DNA of 63,958 nt, taken from Tistrella bauzanensis. Lineage in GTDB: Bacteria > Pseudomonadota > Alphaproteobacteria > Tistrellales > Tistrellaceae. Below, in pieces: positions 26,252-34,903 of this stretch. The position numbers and the translations under genes are program-made. Every line of letters begins with the position of its first letter. Position 1 is the stretch's first letter. The stretch lies in contig NZ_BMDZ01000031.1 in assembly GCF_014636235.1 (NCBI RefSeq), positions 1-63,958 of the forward strand. The letters run 5' to 3'. The notes beneath the pieces were generated by a model that worked only from the letters and a program-made list of their open reading frames with translations, did no database searches and was not told where the DNA came from.

Positions 26252-27457
26252 TCAGAGCCCGAGGGCGTGCTTGGAGAGGATGTTGCGCTGAACCTCGTTG
26301 CTGCCGCCCCAGATGGTCGGCGCGCGATGATAAAGGTATTCAGCCAGGATGCCGGCGGCGCCGTCGGGTCCGATCTCGATGCCCTCAGCCTCGGCCTCAA
26401 GCAGCCGGACATCGAACGGCACGCCATACAGGCCAAGCACATCGGTCGACAATTCGGTGATCGTCTGAAGCAGTTCGGTGCCGCGGATCTTCAGCAACGA
26501 TGCCTCGGCGCCGGGGGACGCTCCGTCCATGGCCGCGTCCAGCATGCGCAGCGTGGTCCATTCCAGCGCCATGATCCGGATCTCGATCCGGGCCACGCGG
26601 TCGCGGAAGCGCGCATCATCGGCCAGCACACCCTGGCCGTTGGCATGGGGCAGGCGGGCGGCGGTGCGGCGCAGCTTGGCCAGCAGGCGGCGGGCCTTAC
26701 CGGTCTCGGCCGACAGCATCCGCTCATGCCCCAGCAGGAATTTGGCGTAGGTCCAGCCCTGGTTCTCGGCGCCCACCCGCTCGGTCACCGGCACGCGGAC
26801 GTCATCAAAGAACACCTCGTTCAGATGATGGGCGCCATCGATCGAGATGATCGGCCGCACCGTCACGCCCGGCTGCCTCATGTCGAGCAGCAGGAAGGAA
26901 ATGCCCTCCTGCGGCCGGGCGGCATCGGGATCGGTGCGGGCCAGACAGAACATCATGTCGGCCCAATGGGCCATGGTGGTCCAGATCTTCGAGCCGTTGA
27001 CGATGTAATGATCGCCATCGCGAACCGCCCGGGTCTTCAGGCCGGCCAGATCGGATCCGGCGCCCGGCTCGGAATAGCCCTGGCACCAGAACACGTCCGA
27101 CGACAGGATGCCGGGCAGATGCCGGGCCTGCTGGTCTTCGTTGCCATAGGTAAAGATCACCGGGCCGACGTAATTGACGCCGAAGGGCAGCAGCCAGGGC
27201 GCGCCGGCGCGCGCGGTTTCTTCCTGAAATATATAGCCCTCGACCGGCGACCAGTCGCAGCCGCCCCACGCCTTGGGCCAGAAGCCGGCGATCCAGCCAC
27301 GGTCATACAGGATCTTCTGCCAGCGGATATGGTCGTCGCGGGTCAGGTGGCGGCCATCCAGCACCTTGGCGCGGATGTCGTCGGGCAGTCGCTCTTCACA
27401 GAACCGCCGTACCTCGTCGCGGAAGGCCCGCTCTTTTGCCGTGAACTCGGCGTGCAT
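26252..27457 (-). CDS. Acyl-CoA dehydrogenase, first gene of the catabolic operon
   Basis: The 401-residue protein has WCQGYSEPGAGSDLAGLKTRAVRDGDHYIVNGSKIWTT, the FAD-binding core, and a C-terminal YLYHRAPTIWGGSNEVQRNIL. These features are typical of large-substrate acyl-CoA dehydrogenases. The ATG at 27457 with GGAGCGAGG upstream is chosen over a longer frame. It heads the 12.5-kb minus-strand operon. A 17-bp palindrome 15 bases upstream of the start is the likely operator. Confidence 0.9.
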   Translation of the reverse strand: MHAEFTAKERAFRDEVRRFCEERLPDDIRAKVLDGRHLTRDDHIRWQKILYDRGWIAGFWPKAWGGCDWSPVEGYIFQEETARAGAPWLLPFGVNYVGPVIFTYGNEDQQARHLPGILSSDVFWCQGYSEPGAGSDLAGLKTRAVRDGDHYIVNGSKIWTTMAHWADMMFCLARTDPDAARPQEGISFLLLDMRQPGVTVRPIISIDGAHHLNEVFFDDVRVPVTERVGAENQGWTYAKFLLGHERMLSAETGKARRLLAKLRRTAARLPHANGQGVLADDARFRDRVARIEIRIMALEWTTLRMLDAAMDGASPGAEASLLKIRGTELLQTITELSTDVLGLYGVPFDVRLLEAEAEGIEIGPDGAAGILAEYLYHRAPTIWGGSNEVQRNILSKHALGL

Positions 27458-27471
27458 GCCTCGCTCCGAAT

Positions 27472-27488
27472 TGATTAATGATTCATCA
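27472..27488. promoter_or_regulatory. Palindromic operator candidate upstream of the acyl-CoA operon
   Basis: TGATTAATGATTCATCA is a 17-bp palindrome with a single mismatched pair. It sits in the leader of the first acyl-CoA dehydrogenase gene and resembles operators of TetR-type regulators of acyl-CoA metabolism. The TetR gene at the end of this operon is the natural candidate ligand. Confidence 0.55.
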
Positions 27489-27631
27489 GTCACCATTGTT
27501 GTCGTTGAAACCGCGCGTATGCGCAAGATGAAATCTCATGCTGCGGCGCAAAAGAAACTATGAGAATGATTGTGCGGCGCGATGGAGGTGGAGCGGCATC
27601 GGTGGACGATACCACTCCACCAGAGGCGCGG

Positions 27632-28387
27632 TCAGATGGTCTGGCCGCCTGACACCTCGATCCGCTGGCCGTTGATCCAGCGGTTGTCGGCTGACAGCAG
27701 GCTGGCAATCATCGGGCCGATATCGTCGGGCACGCCGACGCGGCCCAGAGCGGTCATGCCGGCGAAAACCTTGTTCAGGTCGGGCATGTCGCGGACCGCG
27801 CCACCGAGGAAATCGGTCTCGATCGCGCCCGGCGCCACGGTGTTGACGGCGATGCCGCGGCTGCCCAGCTCCTTGGCCAGATAAACGCTGAGCACCTCGA
27901 CCGCTCCCTTCATCGCCGCATAGGCGGCAAAACCGGGATAGGCGATGCGGGTCAGGCCGGATGACAGGTTCACGATCCGGCCACCATCGGCAAGCATCGG
28001 CAGCAGCGCCTGGGTCAGAAAGAACACGCCCTTGAGGTGGACGTTCATCAGGTGATCGAACTGCGCTTCGGTGGTGTCGGCGATCAGGGCCATGTCGCCA
28101 TGGCCGGCATTGTTGACCAGATGGTCGAAGCTGTTGCGTTGCCATGTCGCGGCGAGTGCTGCCCGCAGCCGGTCTGCGAACGCCGCGAAACCTGTGATGT
28201 CGCCGACATCGAGGTCGAGGGCCAGCGCCTTGCGGCCCATGGCCTCGATCTCGGCGACCACGGCCTCGGCCTCGTCGGCGCGGCTGCGATAGGTGATGAT
28301 GACGTCTCCACCCTTGCGGGCGATGTTCAGCGCCGTGTTCCGGCCCAGCCCCCGGCTGCCGCCGGTGACGATCGCGATCCTGGTCAT
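27632..28387 (-). CDS. Short-chain dehydrogenase/reductase
   Basis: The 251-residue classical SDR has the NAD(P)-binding TGGSRGLG (residues 8-15), NNAG, the catalytic Ser in NLSSG and YAAMK as the Tyr-Lys pair. The Arg after the first strand (TYRSRAD) favours NADPH. The substrate is unknown. Divergent transcription from an AraC-type regulator suggests direct control by it. A start at 28387 is supported by GGAGACGGG upstream. Confidence 0.9.
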   Translation of the reverse strand: MTRIAIVTGGSRGLGRNTALNIARKGGDVIITYRSRADEAEAVVAEIEAMGRKALALDLDVGDITGFAAFADRLRAALAATWQRNSFDHLVNNAGHGDMALIADTTEAQFDHLMNVHLKGVFFLTQALLPMLADGGRIVNLSSGLTRIAYPGFAAYAAMKGAVEVLSVYLAKELGSRGIAVNTVAPGAIETDFLGGAVRDMPDLNKVFAGMTALGRVGVPDDIGPMIASLLSADNRWINGQRIEVSGGQTI

Positions 28388-28498
28388 TGACCCGTCTCCA
28401 TGGTTTGGTGATGGGCCCAGTATCGGTCCGGCCGGCGGGGTCGCGTTGCCGGAAGCTGGACGTTGTTTGCCTGATCCTGCAAAATCGCGGCGTGTCAG

Positions 28499-29428
28499 AT
28501 GCAGAGGGCCTGTCGCATGAAGGATCGTGCCGTGACCGCAGCGCTTCTCGATGCCGTGCGCCGCCATGCCGAGGCCCATGCCGACCGGTCGGGCATCGCG
28601 CGGACCCCCGTTCCGGGGCTGACGGCGATCAGGGCTGCGGCGCGCACCGCGCTGGATTATGCCATCGCGCGACCGCTGGTCTGCCTTGTTCTGCAGGGCA
28701 CCAAGCAGGTCACGACCGGCAGCCGGTCATTCACCTTCAGCGCCGGCGATCTGCTGCTGATCACCGCCGACGTGCCCACCGTCAGTCAGATCACCCGCGC
28801 CAGCACCGGCATGCCCTATGTCTCGCTGGTGATGGACCTGGACGCGGCGGTCATCGCCAGCCTGGTGCCCGAGATGGCGCCCCAGACCGCCGCCGATCAT
28901 CACGGGGCCGTGCGGATCGAACCGACCGATGCCGAGGTTGCCGATGCGGCGCTGCGGCTGATGCGGCTGATCGAGCGTCCGACATCGGTGCCGATTTTGC
29001 AGGCGCCGTTGGTGCGGGAATTCCACTACTGGCTTCTGGCCGGGCGCCATGGTGCTGCCATCCGGCGGCTTGGCCTGGCCGATGGCCATGCACAACGGGT
29101 GGCACGCGCGGTGGCGCTGCTGCGGTCCGATTATGCCCGGCGCCTGCCAGTGGAGCGGCTGGCGGCGGCGGCGGGCATGAGCATGTCGTCGTTCCACCGG
29201 CATTTCCGGGCCGTCACCTCTCTGACGCCGCTGCAGTTTCAGAAACAGCTCCGGCTGATCGAGGCCAGACGGATCATGCTGGCGGACGGCGTGAATGCCA
29301 GCGAGGCTGCGTTCCGGGTTGGCTATGAAAGCGTGCAGCACTTCACCCGCGATTACGGCCGGATGTTCGGGTTGCCGCCAGCCCGCGACATGGCGGCGAT
29401 GCGCGACCGGCTGCAAGCCGCGGCGTGA
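28499..29428 (+). CDS. AraC-family transcriptional regulator (AraC_N type)
   Basis: The 309-residue protein has the AraC_N cupin-like domain (LVCLVLQGTKQVTTGSRSFTFSAGDLLLITADVPTVSQI, about 60-100) and a C-terminal AraC double HTH (about 205-300) with AAAAGMSMSSFHRHFRAVTSLTPLQFQKQLRL and AAFRVGYESVQHFTRDYGRMFG. Regulators of this type usually activate an adjacent oxidoreductase gene, here the divergent SDR. ATG 28517 (MKDRAV) is an alternative start. Confidence 0.9.
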   Translation: MQRACRMKDRAVTAALLDAVRRHAEAHADRSGIARTPVPGLTAIRAAARTALDYAIARPLVCLVLQGTKQVTTGSRSFTFSAGDLLLITADVPTVSQITRASTGMPYVSLVMDLDAAVIASLVPEMAPQTAADHHGAVRIEPTDAEVADAALRLMRLIERPTSVPILQAPLVREFHYWLLAGRHGAAIRRLGLADGHAQRVARAVALLRSDYARRLPVERLAAAAGMSMSSFHRHFRAVTSLTPLQFQKQLRLIEARRIMLADGVNASEAAFRVGYESVQHFTRDYGRMFGLPPARDMAAMRDRLQAAA

Positions 29429-29580
29429 TGGCGGCGCGGTGGTTGAGCGCCCAGCCTGCCAGCGCATCGATCGGCGCCAGCAGGCCGCGCCCCGGATCCG
29501 TCAGGGCATAATCCACGCGCAGCAGGTTGCCGGGGGTGCCGTGGTGATCAGCGGCTTCCGCCGGATGCCGATCCGTTACC
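29410..29580 (-). pseudogene. Remnant of an HxlR-family regulator (C-terminal part)
   Basis: The minus strand encodes [14 protein letters not shown] followed by LLRVDYALTDPGRGLLAPID and ALAGWALNHRAA. This corresponds to the end of the HxlR winged helix, compare [27 protein letters not shown] in the intact HxlR gene of this window. The N-terminal half, including the recognition helix, is missing; the GloA-like gene borders it. It is a decayed fragment overlapping the 3' end of the AraC gene. Confidence 0.6.
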
Positions 29581-30013
29581 AGACGCCGGTATTGGGCATC
29601 GATGCCCAGGGCTCGGCCGGCGCCAGAGCTTTGCCCTTCTGCAGCAACTCGACCGAGATCAGGTCGGGGGAGCGGACAAAGGCCATATAGCCGTCACGTG
29701 GCGGCCGGTTGATGGTGATGCCTGCCGCCATCAATCGGGCGCAGGTGGCATAGATATCGTCGACCTGGAAGGCGAGATGGCCGAAATTGCGCGCGCTGCC
29801 ATAGTCTTCCCGGTCCCAGTTATAGGTCAGCTCGATCAGGGGCGAGGTCTCATCGCCCGTGGTGATGTCGTCGGGTGCGCCCAGAAACACCAGGGTGAAG
29901 CGTCCGGCCTCCGATTCCTTGCGGCGCAGTTCACGCAGGCCCAGATGGGTGCAGAAGAAGGCAAGCGTGGCATCCAGGTCGCGGACGCGGATCATGGTGT
30001 GCAGAAAATGCAT
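29576..30013 (-). CDS. gloA: Lactoylglutathione lyase-like protein (GloA family)
   Basis: The 145-residue protein follows the GloA pattern: [23 protein letters not shown] at the start, [24 protein letters not shown] and ISVELLQKG. All four metal ligands of glyoxalase I (His5, Glu in IELTYN, His in GHLAF, Glu in VELLQ) are present. The usual DPDGY before the last Glu is replaced by SPDLI, so the substrate may differ from the methylglyoxal-glutathione adduct. It lies 43 bases after the gamma-carbonic anhydrase gene and is probably co-transcribed. Confidence 0.82.
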   Translation of the reverse strand: MHFLHTMIRVRDLDATLAFFCTHLGLRELRRKESEAGRFTLVFLGAPDDITTGDETSPLIELTYNWDREDYGSARNFGHLAFQVDDIYATCARLMAAGITINRPPRDGYMAFVRSPDLISVELLQKGKALAPAEPWASMPNTGVW

Positions 30014-30056
30014 GGCGGAGATCCCTCGGCATGGGGTCGATGATGGCGCAGCCGGA

Positions 30057-30674
30057 TCAGGCGCCCGCAGCCTCGCGGGCGATGCGGGCGATTTCGGCAT
30101 CCATCTCGGTATGAAAGCTGTCGCGTGACCACAAGCGATCGTCGCCCTCGGCATAGGCTTCGGCGTTGCGGCGATAGAGGAAGGCGTTCAGCCGGTTGGC
30201 GGCGCCGTTGTCGCGGGTGCGCACCACCTTGGCCGGCGTGCCGACCACGATGGAATTCGGTGGAATGATCGTGCCTTCCTTCAGGCAGGACTGGGGCGCG
30301 ATGATCGAATTCTCGCCGATCACGCAGCCATCCATCACCGTGGCACCGATCCCGACCAGAACATTGTCGCCGATCTGGCAGCCATGGATGGTGACATGAT
30401 GGGTGATGGAGCAGTTGCGGCCGACATGGGTGCCGGTATGGGAACCGACATGAACCATGACGAAGTCCTGAATATTGGTGTTCTCGCCGATGACGATGTC
30501 GAACATCTCGGCGCGGAACACCACGTTCATCCATACCGACACGCCGGCCTTGAGCGTGACCTTGCCGAAGATGGCGGCTGAGCGGTCGATGCGTGCCACC
30601 GGGTCCACGACCACTTGGGCGCCGATCCGCAGACCGGCGGCCCGTGCCGCGGCGATATCCGCTCCACTGAACAT
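30057..30674 (-). CDS. Gamma-carbonic anhydrase-like hexapeptide-repeat protein
   Basis: The 205-residue protein is a left-handed beta-helix with hexapeptide repeats (about residues 18-160). The segment [25 protein letters not shown] carries the His set that binds metal in gamma-carbonic anhydrases. The family also includes PaaY and CaiE-like proteins. The ATG at 30674 follows AAAGGTCAG. Activity could be CO2 hydration or a CoA-thioester hydrolase role of the PaaY kind; the sequence does not decide. Confidence 0.85.
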   Translation of the reverse strand: MFSGADIAAARAAGLRIGAQVVVDPVARIDRSAAIFGKVTLKAGVSVWMNVVFRAEMFDIVIGENTNIQDFVMVHVGSHTGTHVGRNCSITHHVTIHGCQIGDNVLVGIGATVMDGCVIGENSIIAPQSCLKEGTIIPPNSIVVGTPAKVVRTRDNGAANRLNAFLYRRNAEAYAEGDDRLWSRDSFHTEMDAEIARIAREAAGA

Positions 30675-30767
30675 GGGTACTGACCTTTCGCGTTCCGTCT
30701 GTTGCAACCTCCACCCCGGCGACACTGTGCCGATACGCGCGGCGATCTGCAACCGGCGCCGCTGCCG

Positions 30768-31124
30768 TCAGTCCGGTTCCTGGTCCTGACAGGTCGTGGC
30801 GGTGGCCCCGCCGACGGTCCAGCTGGCCGCGCGGCCCTTGCCGCGCAGGCTGTGGCCTGCATCGGCATAGCGAAAGCCCGAGCCGGAGACGCGTTGCGGC
30901 AGCACCACGGTTCCGCCGGTCGACATGGTCACGGTGGCCGCGTCGCCCTGAAAGCGCACGTCGAGTATGCTGCCGTCATCGCAGACATAGCGGGCAGTGA
31001 AGACCTGTGGTGGCGATGTGGCGGCATCGGTGGCCGAGATCGGGCGTTCCGCGCAGCCACCGAGGATAGCGGCAACGACAACCAAGCCGGCCAGAATCGG
31101 GCCCAGGTGATGCCTGGGTCTCAT
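30768..31124 (-). CDS. MliC-family lipoprotein (lysozyme inhibitor-like)
   Basis: The 118-residue precursor has a lipoprotein signal (LAGLVVVAAILGGC, lipid-modified Cys near residue 24) and an MliC domain with FTARYVCDDGSILDVRF and a second Cys near the C-terminus (TTCQ). MliC proteins bind and inhibit c-type lysozyme in the outer membrane or periplasm. It is the second of two adjacent related genes, 41 bases after the other, and the two have clearly diverged. Confidence 0.8.
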   Translation of the reverse strand: MRPRHHLGPILAGLVVVAAILGGCAERPISATDAATSPPQVFTARYVCDDGSILDVRFQGDAATVTMSTGGTVVLPQRVSGSGFRYADAGHSLRGKGRAASWTVGGATATTCQDQEPD

Positions 31125-31165
31125 CTGTCTCTCCCGATGGGTTCAAAGCGGTGGTCGTCGGCAGA

Positions 31166-31498
31166 TCAGGCCTTGCAGGCCACCGGTCTGCCGCTGCCGA
31201 CAGCCCAGATCGCCTGATCGCCGCTCTGTTGCAGGCTGTGGCGGTTGGTTGCATACAACCTTACGGAGTCGCTGGTCTGCAATGGCAAGATCAACTGTTC
31301 GCCATCACCGGTGCGGATAACGACATGGTCTGATTCGAAACGCACCTTCAGCGTACCGCCATCGGCACAGCTATACGATGCCGACCACGGCCCGGCCCTG
31401 GGTGCGACGTTCGAGGTGTCGTAGCGTTCCGTTCCGCACGCCGCAAGCGCGATAAGGAGCAGACTACTGAGTGCTAAGGGTGCCGTCCGCCGCATCAT
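31166..31498 (-). CDS. Second MliC-family lipoprotein
   Basis: The 110-residue precursor starts at tandem ATGs (31498/31495) with GGAGG just upstream; longer frames are not conserved. The signal LALSSLLLIALAAC ends in a lipobox. The MliC-like domain has WSASYSCADGGTLKVRF and a terminal VACKA, giving the expected Cys pair. It shares the fold and layout of the neighbouring lipoprotein, pointing to an old tandem duplication. Confidence 0.78.
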   Translation of the reverse strand: MMRRTAPLALSSLLLIALAACGTERYDTSNVAPRAGPWSASYSCADGGTLKVRFESDHVVIRTGDGEQLILPLQTSDSVRLYATNRHSLQQSGDQAIWAVGSGRPVACKA

Positions 31499-31628
31499 TG
31501 GCCTCCGCGTCGGGATCATTCCCGAACCCCAAGGAAGCACTGTTTCGGCGAAAATCGCCAGCACGATCCGATGATATTGCCAAAAAGAGGCACGATGCCG
31601 ACGGATGTGCGCCGGCATCGTGATAACG

Positions 31629-32732
31629 TCAGTACAAGGTCGCCAACGCCTCCCGACCAAAATTCATTAAGTCTTCATTGCGTCCGGTGCGGATCTTTTC
31701 AACCCAATCGGGATCCTGGAGCAGCGCACGACCGACCGCGACCAGATCGAACTCGTCGCGGGCCATCCGTTCGATCAGCCCGTCGAGTGATGCGGGCTCC
31801 GACCCCTCGCCACGGAAGGCAGCGACGAATTCACCCGACAGCCCCACCGAGCCGACAGTGATGGTCGGCCGGCCGGTGAGCTTGCCGGCCCAGCCCGCGA
31901 AGTTGAGATCGGAACCGTCGAATTCGGGCTCCCAGAACCGGCGCTGCGAGCAATGGAAGATGTCTGCGCCCGCCGCGGCCATCGGCTCCAGCCAGGCGGC
32001 CATCTCGGCCGGGGTTTCCGCCAGACGCGCCTTGAAATCCTGTTGCTTCCACTGCGACAGCCGGATGATGACCGGATAGCCGGGGCCCACCGCCGCCCGC
32101 ACCGCTTTCAGGATCTCCACCGCGAACCGGGTCCGTTCGGGCAGCGTGCTGCCGCCCCAGCGGTCGGTGCGCTGGTTGGTGCCGGCCCAGAAGAACTGAT
32201 CGATCAGATAGCCATGGGCGCCATGCAACTCCACGGCATCGAAGCCCAGCAGCTTGGCATCGGCCGCCGCCTGACCGAAGGCGGCGATGGTGTCGGCCAC
32301 GGCGGCATCGGTCATCGGTTCAGCAAACTGCTTTCCCGGCGACGACAGGCCCGACGGGCTGTCGACCGGCCCCGGCGCCTTCCAGTCGGTCTGGGTGTTG
32401 CGCGCCGAGCCGACATGCCAGAGCTGCGGCGCCATCAACCCGCCCGCCGCATGCACCTCGTCGATCACATGCTTCCAGGCGGCCAGTTCCTCGGTGCCCC
32501 AGAAGCGGGGCACGTTGGGATCGTTCAGCGAGGCGGGGCGATTGATGCCGGTGCCTTCCGACACGATCAGGCCGACACCGCCCTCGGCACGCCGGCGATA
32601 ATAGGCGGCGACCTGGGCGGTCGGCACGCCGCCCGGCGAGAACGACCGGGTCATCGGCGCCATGACGATGCGGTTCGGCATGTGCAGGGGCCCCAGATCG
32701 AAGGGGCGGAACAGAAGATCGGTCGCGGCCAT
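31629..32732 (-). CDS. Old yellow enzyme-family NADH:flavin oxidoreductase
   Basis: The 367-residue FMN barrel protein starts LFRPFDLGPLHMPNRIVMAPMTRSF, has VELHGAHGYLIDQFFW and NQRTDRWGG with the His pair and Arg around the flavin, and ends with LVAVGRALLQDPDWVEKI. Old yellow enzymes reduce activated C=C bonds of enones or nitro compounds. It is probably the partner of the crotonase gene 72 bases upstream. Confidence 0.9.
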   Translation of the reverse strand: MAATDLLFRPFDLGPLHMPNRIVMAPMTRSFSPGGVPTAQVAAYYRRRAEGGVGLIVSEGTGINRPASLNDPNVPRFWGTEELAAWKHVIDEVHAAGGLMAPQLWHVGSARNTQTDWKAPGPVDSPSGLSSPGKQFAEPMTDAAVADTIAAFGQAAADAKLLGFDAVELHGAHGYLIDQFFWAGTNQRTDRWGGSTLPERTRFAVEILKAVRAAVGPGYPVIIRLSQWKQQDFKARLAETPAEMAAWLEPMAAAGADIFHCSQRRFWEPEFDGSDLNFAGWAGKLTGRPTITVGSVGLSGEFVAAFRGEGSEPASLDGLIERMARDEFDLVAVGRALLQDPDWVEKIRTGRNEDLMNFGREALATLY

Positions 32733-32804
32733 GCGGGTATCGCTCTGTGTGGGGAATGGGGTGCGGCGGCGGGTGTGCGGGGGGGAGGGGCGCGGGATCA
32801 ACGA

Positions 32805-33692
32805 TCAGAGGAATTTGGGCTCGGGCCACCAGGGATAGACATCGGGCATGTCGGCGGAGACCGTGTTCGCGAACTGCGCCGGGCGCTTTTCCAGGAAGGC
32901 CTTGATGCCTTCCTCGACATCGCTGCTGCGGCCGCGGGAGACGATCGCGCGGCTGTCGATGCGGTGGGCGGCCATTGGATGGTCTTCGGCCTGCAGGCGC
33001 CACAGCATCTGGCGGGCCATGGCCACCGAGACCGGCGCCGCATTGTCGGCGATTTCACGCGCCAGCGCGCGGGCGGCCGGCAGAAGATCATCGGGCGCGT
33101 GCACCGATCGCACCAGGCCGCGCGCCAGGGCCTCGTCGGCATTGAACACCCGGCCGGTATACACCCATTCCAGCGCGGTCTGCATGCCCACCAGCCGGGG
33201 CAGGAACCACGAGGATGCCGCTTCGGGGGTGATGCCGCGACGCGCGAAGACGAAGCCGAAGCGGGCATTGTTTGATGCCATGCGGATGTCCATGGCGAGC
33301 TGCATGGTGGCGCCAACCCCGACCGCGGCGCCGTTCACGGCCGAAATCACCGGCTTCAGGCTGTCGAAGATCCTCAGCGTCACCTGGCCGCCGCCATCGC
33401 GGTGCACGCCGGCGACCTGATCGCGGATGCCGACCCGCTTGTCGAAATCGAAAGTGTCGCCGCCGCTTTCCAGATCGGCCCCGGCGCAGAAGGCGCGGCC
33501 GGACCCGGTGACGATCACGGCACGGACATCGTCATCGGCATCGGTCACGTCGAACAGCCGCAGCAGATCATCCATCATCGCGCCGTTGAAGGTGTTCATC
33601 TTCTCTGGGCGGTTGAATGTGGCGGTGGCGATACCGTCCGCGACGGCATAGTCGAGGGTTCTGAACGCGGGCTGCTTGGGATCGGCGGGCAT
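32805..33692 (-). CDS. Enoyl-CoA hydratase/isomerase family protein
   Basis: The 295-residue crotonase has FNRPEKMNTFNGAMMDDLL, oxyanion-hole segments GRAFCAGADLESGG and GAAVGVGATMQLAMDIRMAS, and FGFVFARRGITPEAASSWFLPRLVG carrying the usual acidic positions. It is longer than the homologue at 24.2 kb and differs throughout, so it is not a recent duplicate. GGAGG precedes the ATG at 33692. It is followed by the old yellow enzyme gene on the same strand. Confidence 0.9.
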   Translation of the reverse strand: MPADPKQPAFRTLDYAVADGIATATFNRPEKMNTFNGAMMDDLLRLFDVTDADDDVRAVIVTGSGRAFCAGADLESGGDTFDFDKRVGIRDQVAGVHRDGGGQVTLRIFDSLKPVISAVNGAAVGVGATMQLAMDIRMASNNARFGFVFARRGITPEAASSWFLPRLVGMQTALEWVYTGRVFNADEALARGLVRSVHAPDDLLPAARALAREIADNAAPVSVAMARQMLWRLQAEDHPMAAHRIDSRAIVSRGRSSDVEEGIKAFLEKRPAQFANTVSADMPDVYPWWPEPKFL

Positions 33693-33868
33693 CGGGCGAA
33701 CCTCCGGTGGTTTCTGGGGCATCAGCGACAGCCCGGCGCCGGTGGTCTGCGCCACCTGAAGCCGGCCGCGCCATCGTGACCCGCTTATGCCCGGTCCGAC
33801 AAGACAATTCGAACGTTCGTTTTACTGTGCGAAAAATCATGACGCGAAAAATGATCGCACGCAATCGA

Positions 33869-34903
33869 TTACAGCCGGATCGCGTCGAACATCGTCTGAA
33901 GGTCGGGGGCGGCGGGCAGGGCGCCGGTGGCGGCGATCAGCACCAGCGCCCCCTGGCCATCATGGCCGATGCCACGGGCGGTGTCGCCGAGGGCGGGGGC
34001 GGTGTCGCAAACGGCGGGGACCAGTGGCGTCAGGCGCCAGCGGCGGCCGACCATCTGCACGACGGTGGCGGCCGGCCGGCCATCGGCGCCGGCCACCGGC
34101 AGAACGCCCTTCACCCGCAGCACGCCCGGCGGCAGGGCGGTCAGCGTCGCCAGCAGGCGCCCCCGGTCGACCGGGCCGCGACTGGCCCAGCTCCAACTGC
34201 TGAAGTGAGCGTCGGCCTGATGGTCGATATCGTCGTCGGGCAGGTGCCGCGCCGCCGCCGTGCCCGCAGGCGGGGCGAGGCGGCCGCTGGCGACCAGGGC
34301 CGCGCTGAAGCCGCCATCATCCGGCGATGCGGTCGAGGCGGGGCTTGCGATCATCGCCACGCCCGGTGCCGCCCGGGCGATGGCGGCCTGGGCCCGGGCA
34401 AGCCCGGCCGGGTTCACCAGATCGGTCTTGGTCAGCAGGATCAGATCGGCGCGCGCAAACTGCCGGATCAGCGTGTCGCCCACCAGCCGGTCGCCCAGCA
34501 GTCCTTCGGCGGTCGAGGCATCGGCCAGAACCACCACGGCATCGATCAGAAGCCCTGGCTCCAGCGCCGCAAGCTGCGCCACGCGCCGCGGATCGGCGAC
34601 GCCGCTGGTTTCGATCACGATCTGGTCCGGAGGAATACCGTCGTCGCCGCCCTCGGCAAGGGCCAGCAGGGCGGCGTTCTGATCAGCGGCCGGGCCACAG
34701 CACATGCAGCCATTGGTCAGGGTGATCATCCGGGTGTCGCGGCGCCGGATCAGCGTCGCGTCGATGTTGATCGCCCCGAAATCATTGACCATGATGCCAT
34801 AGCGCCGGTCACCGCGGGCCAACAGCGCGTTCAGCAGCGTGGTCTTGCCGGCGCCCAGGAATCCGCCCAGAACCGTGACCGGTATCGGCGGCCGCGCGGT
34901 CAT
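33869..34903 (-). CDS. COG0523 (CobW/Zn chaperone family) GTPase
   Basis: The 344-residue G3E GTPase has Walker A GGFLGAGKTTLLN (residues 13-25), the metal-binding CxCC in TNGCMCCGP (about 63-71), IVIETSGVADPRRV and the guanine-specificity variant LTKTDL. The C-terminal CobW_C domain is shorter and includes GVLRVKGVL. Members deliver Zn, Co or other metals to target enzymes. Its ATG overlaps the stop of the amidohydrolase gene (ATGA, 34900-34903), which strongly suggests the amidohydrolase is its client. Confidence 0.9.
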   Translation of the reverse strand: MTARPPIPVTVLGGFLGAGKTTLLNALLARGDRRYGIMVNDFGAINIDATLIRRRDTRMITLTNGCMCCGPAADQNAALLALAEGGDDGIPPDQIVIETSGVADPRRVAQLAALEPGLLIDAVVVLADASTAEGLLGDRLVGDTLIRQFARADLILLTKTDLVNPAGLARAQAAIARAAPGVAMIASPASTASPDDGGFSAALVASGRLAPPAGTAAARHLPDDDIDHQADAHFSSWSWASRGPVDRGRLLATLTALPPGVLRVKGVLPVAGADGRPAATVVQMVGRRWRLTPLVPAVCDTAPALGDTARGIGHDGQGALVLIAATGALPAAPDLQTMFDAIRL

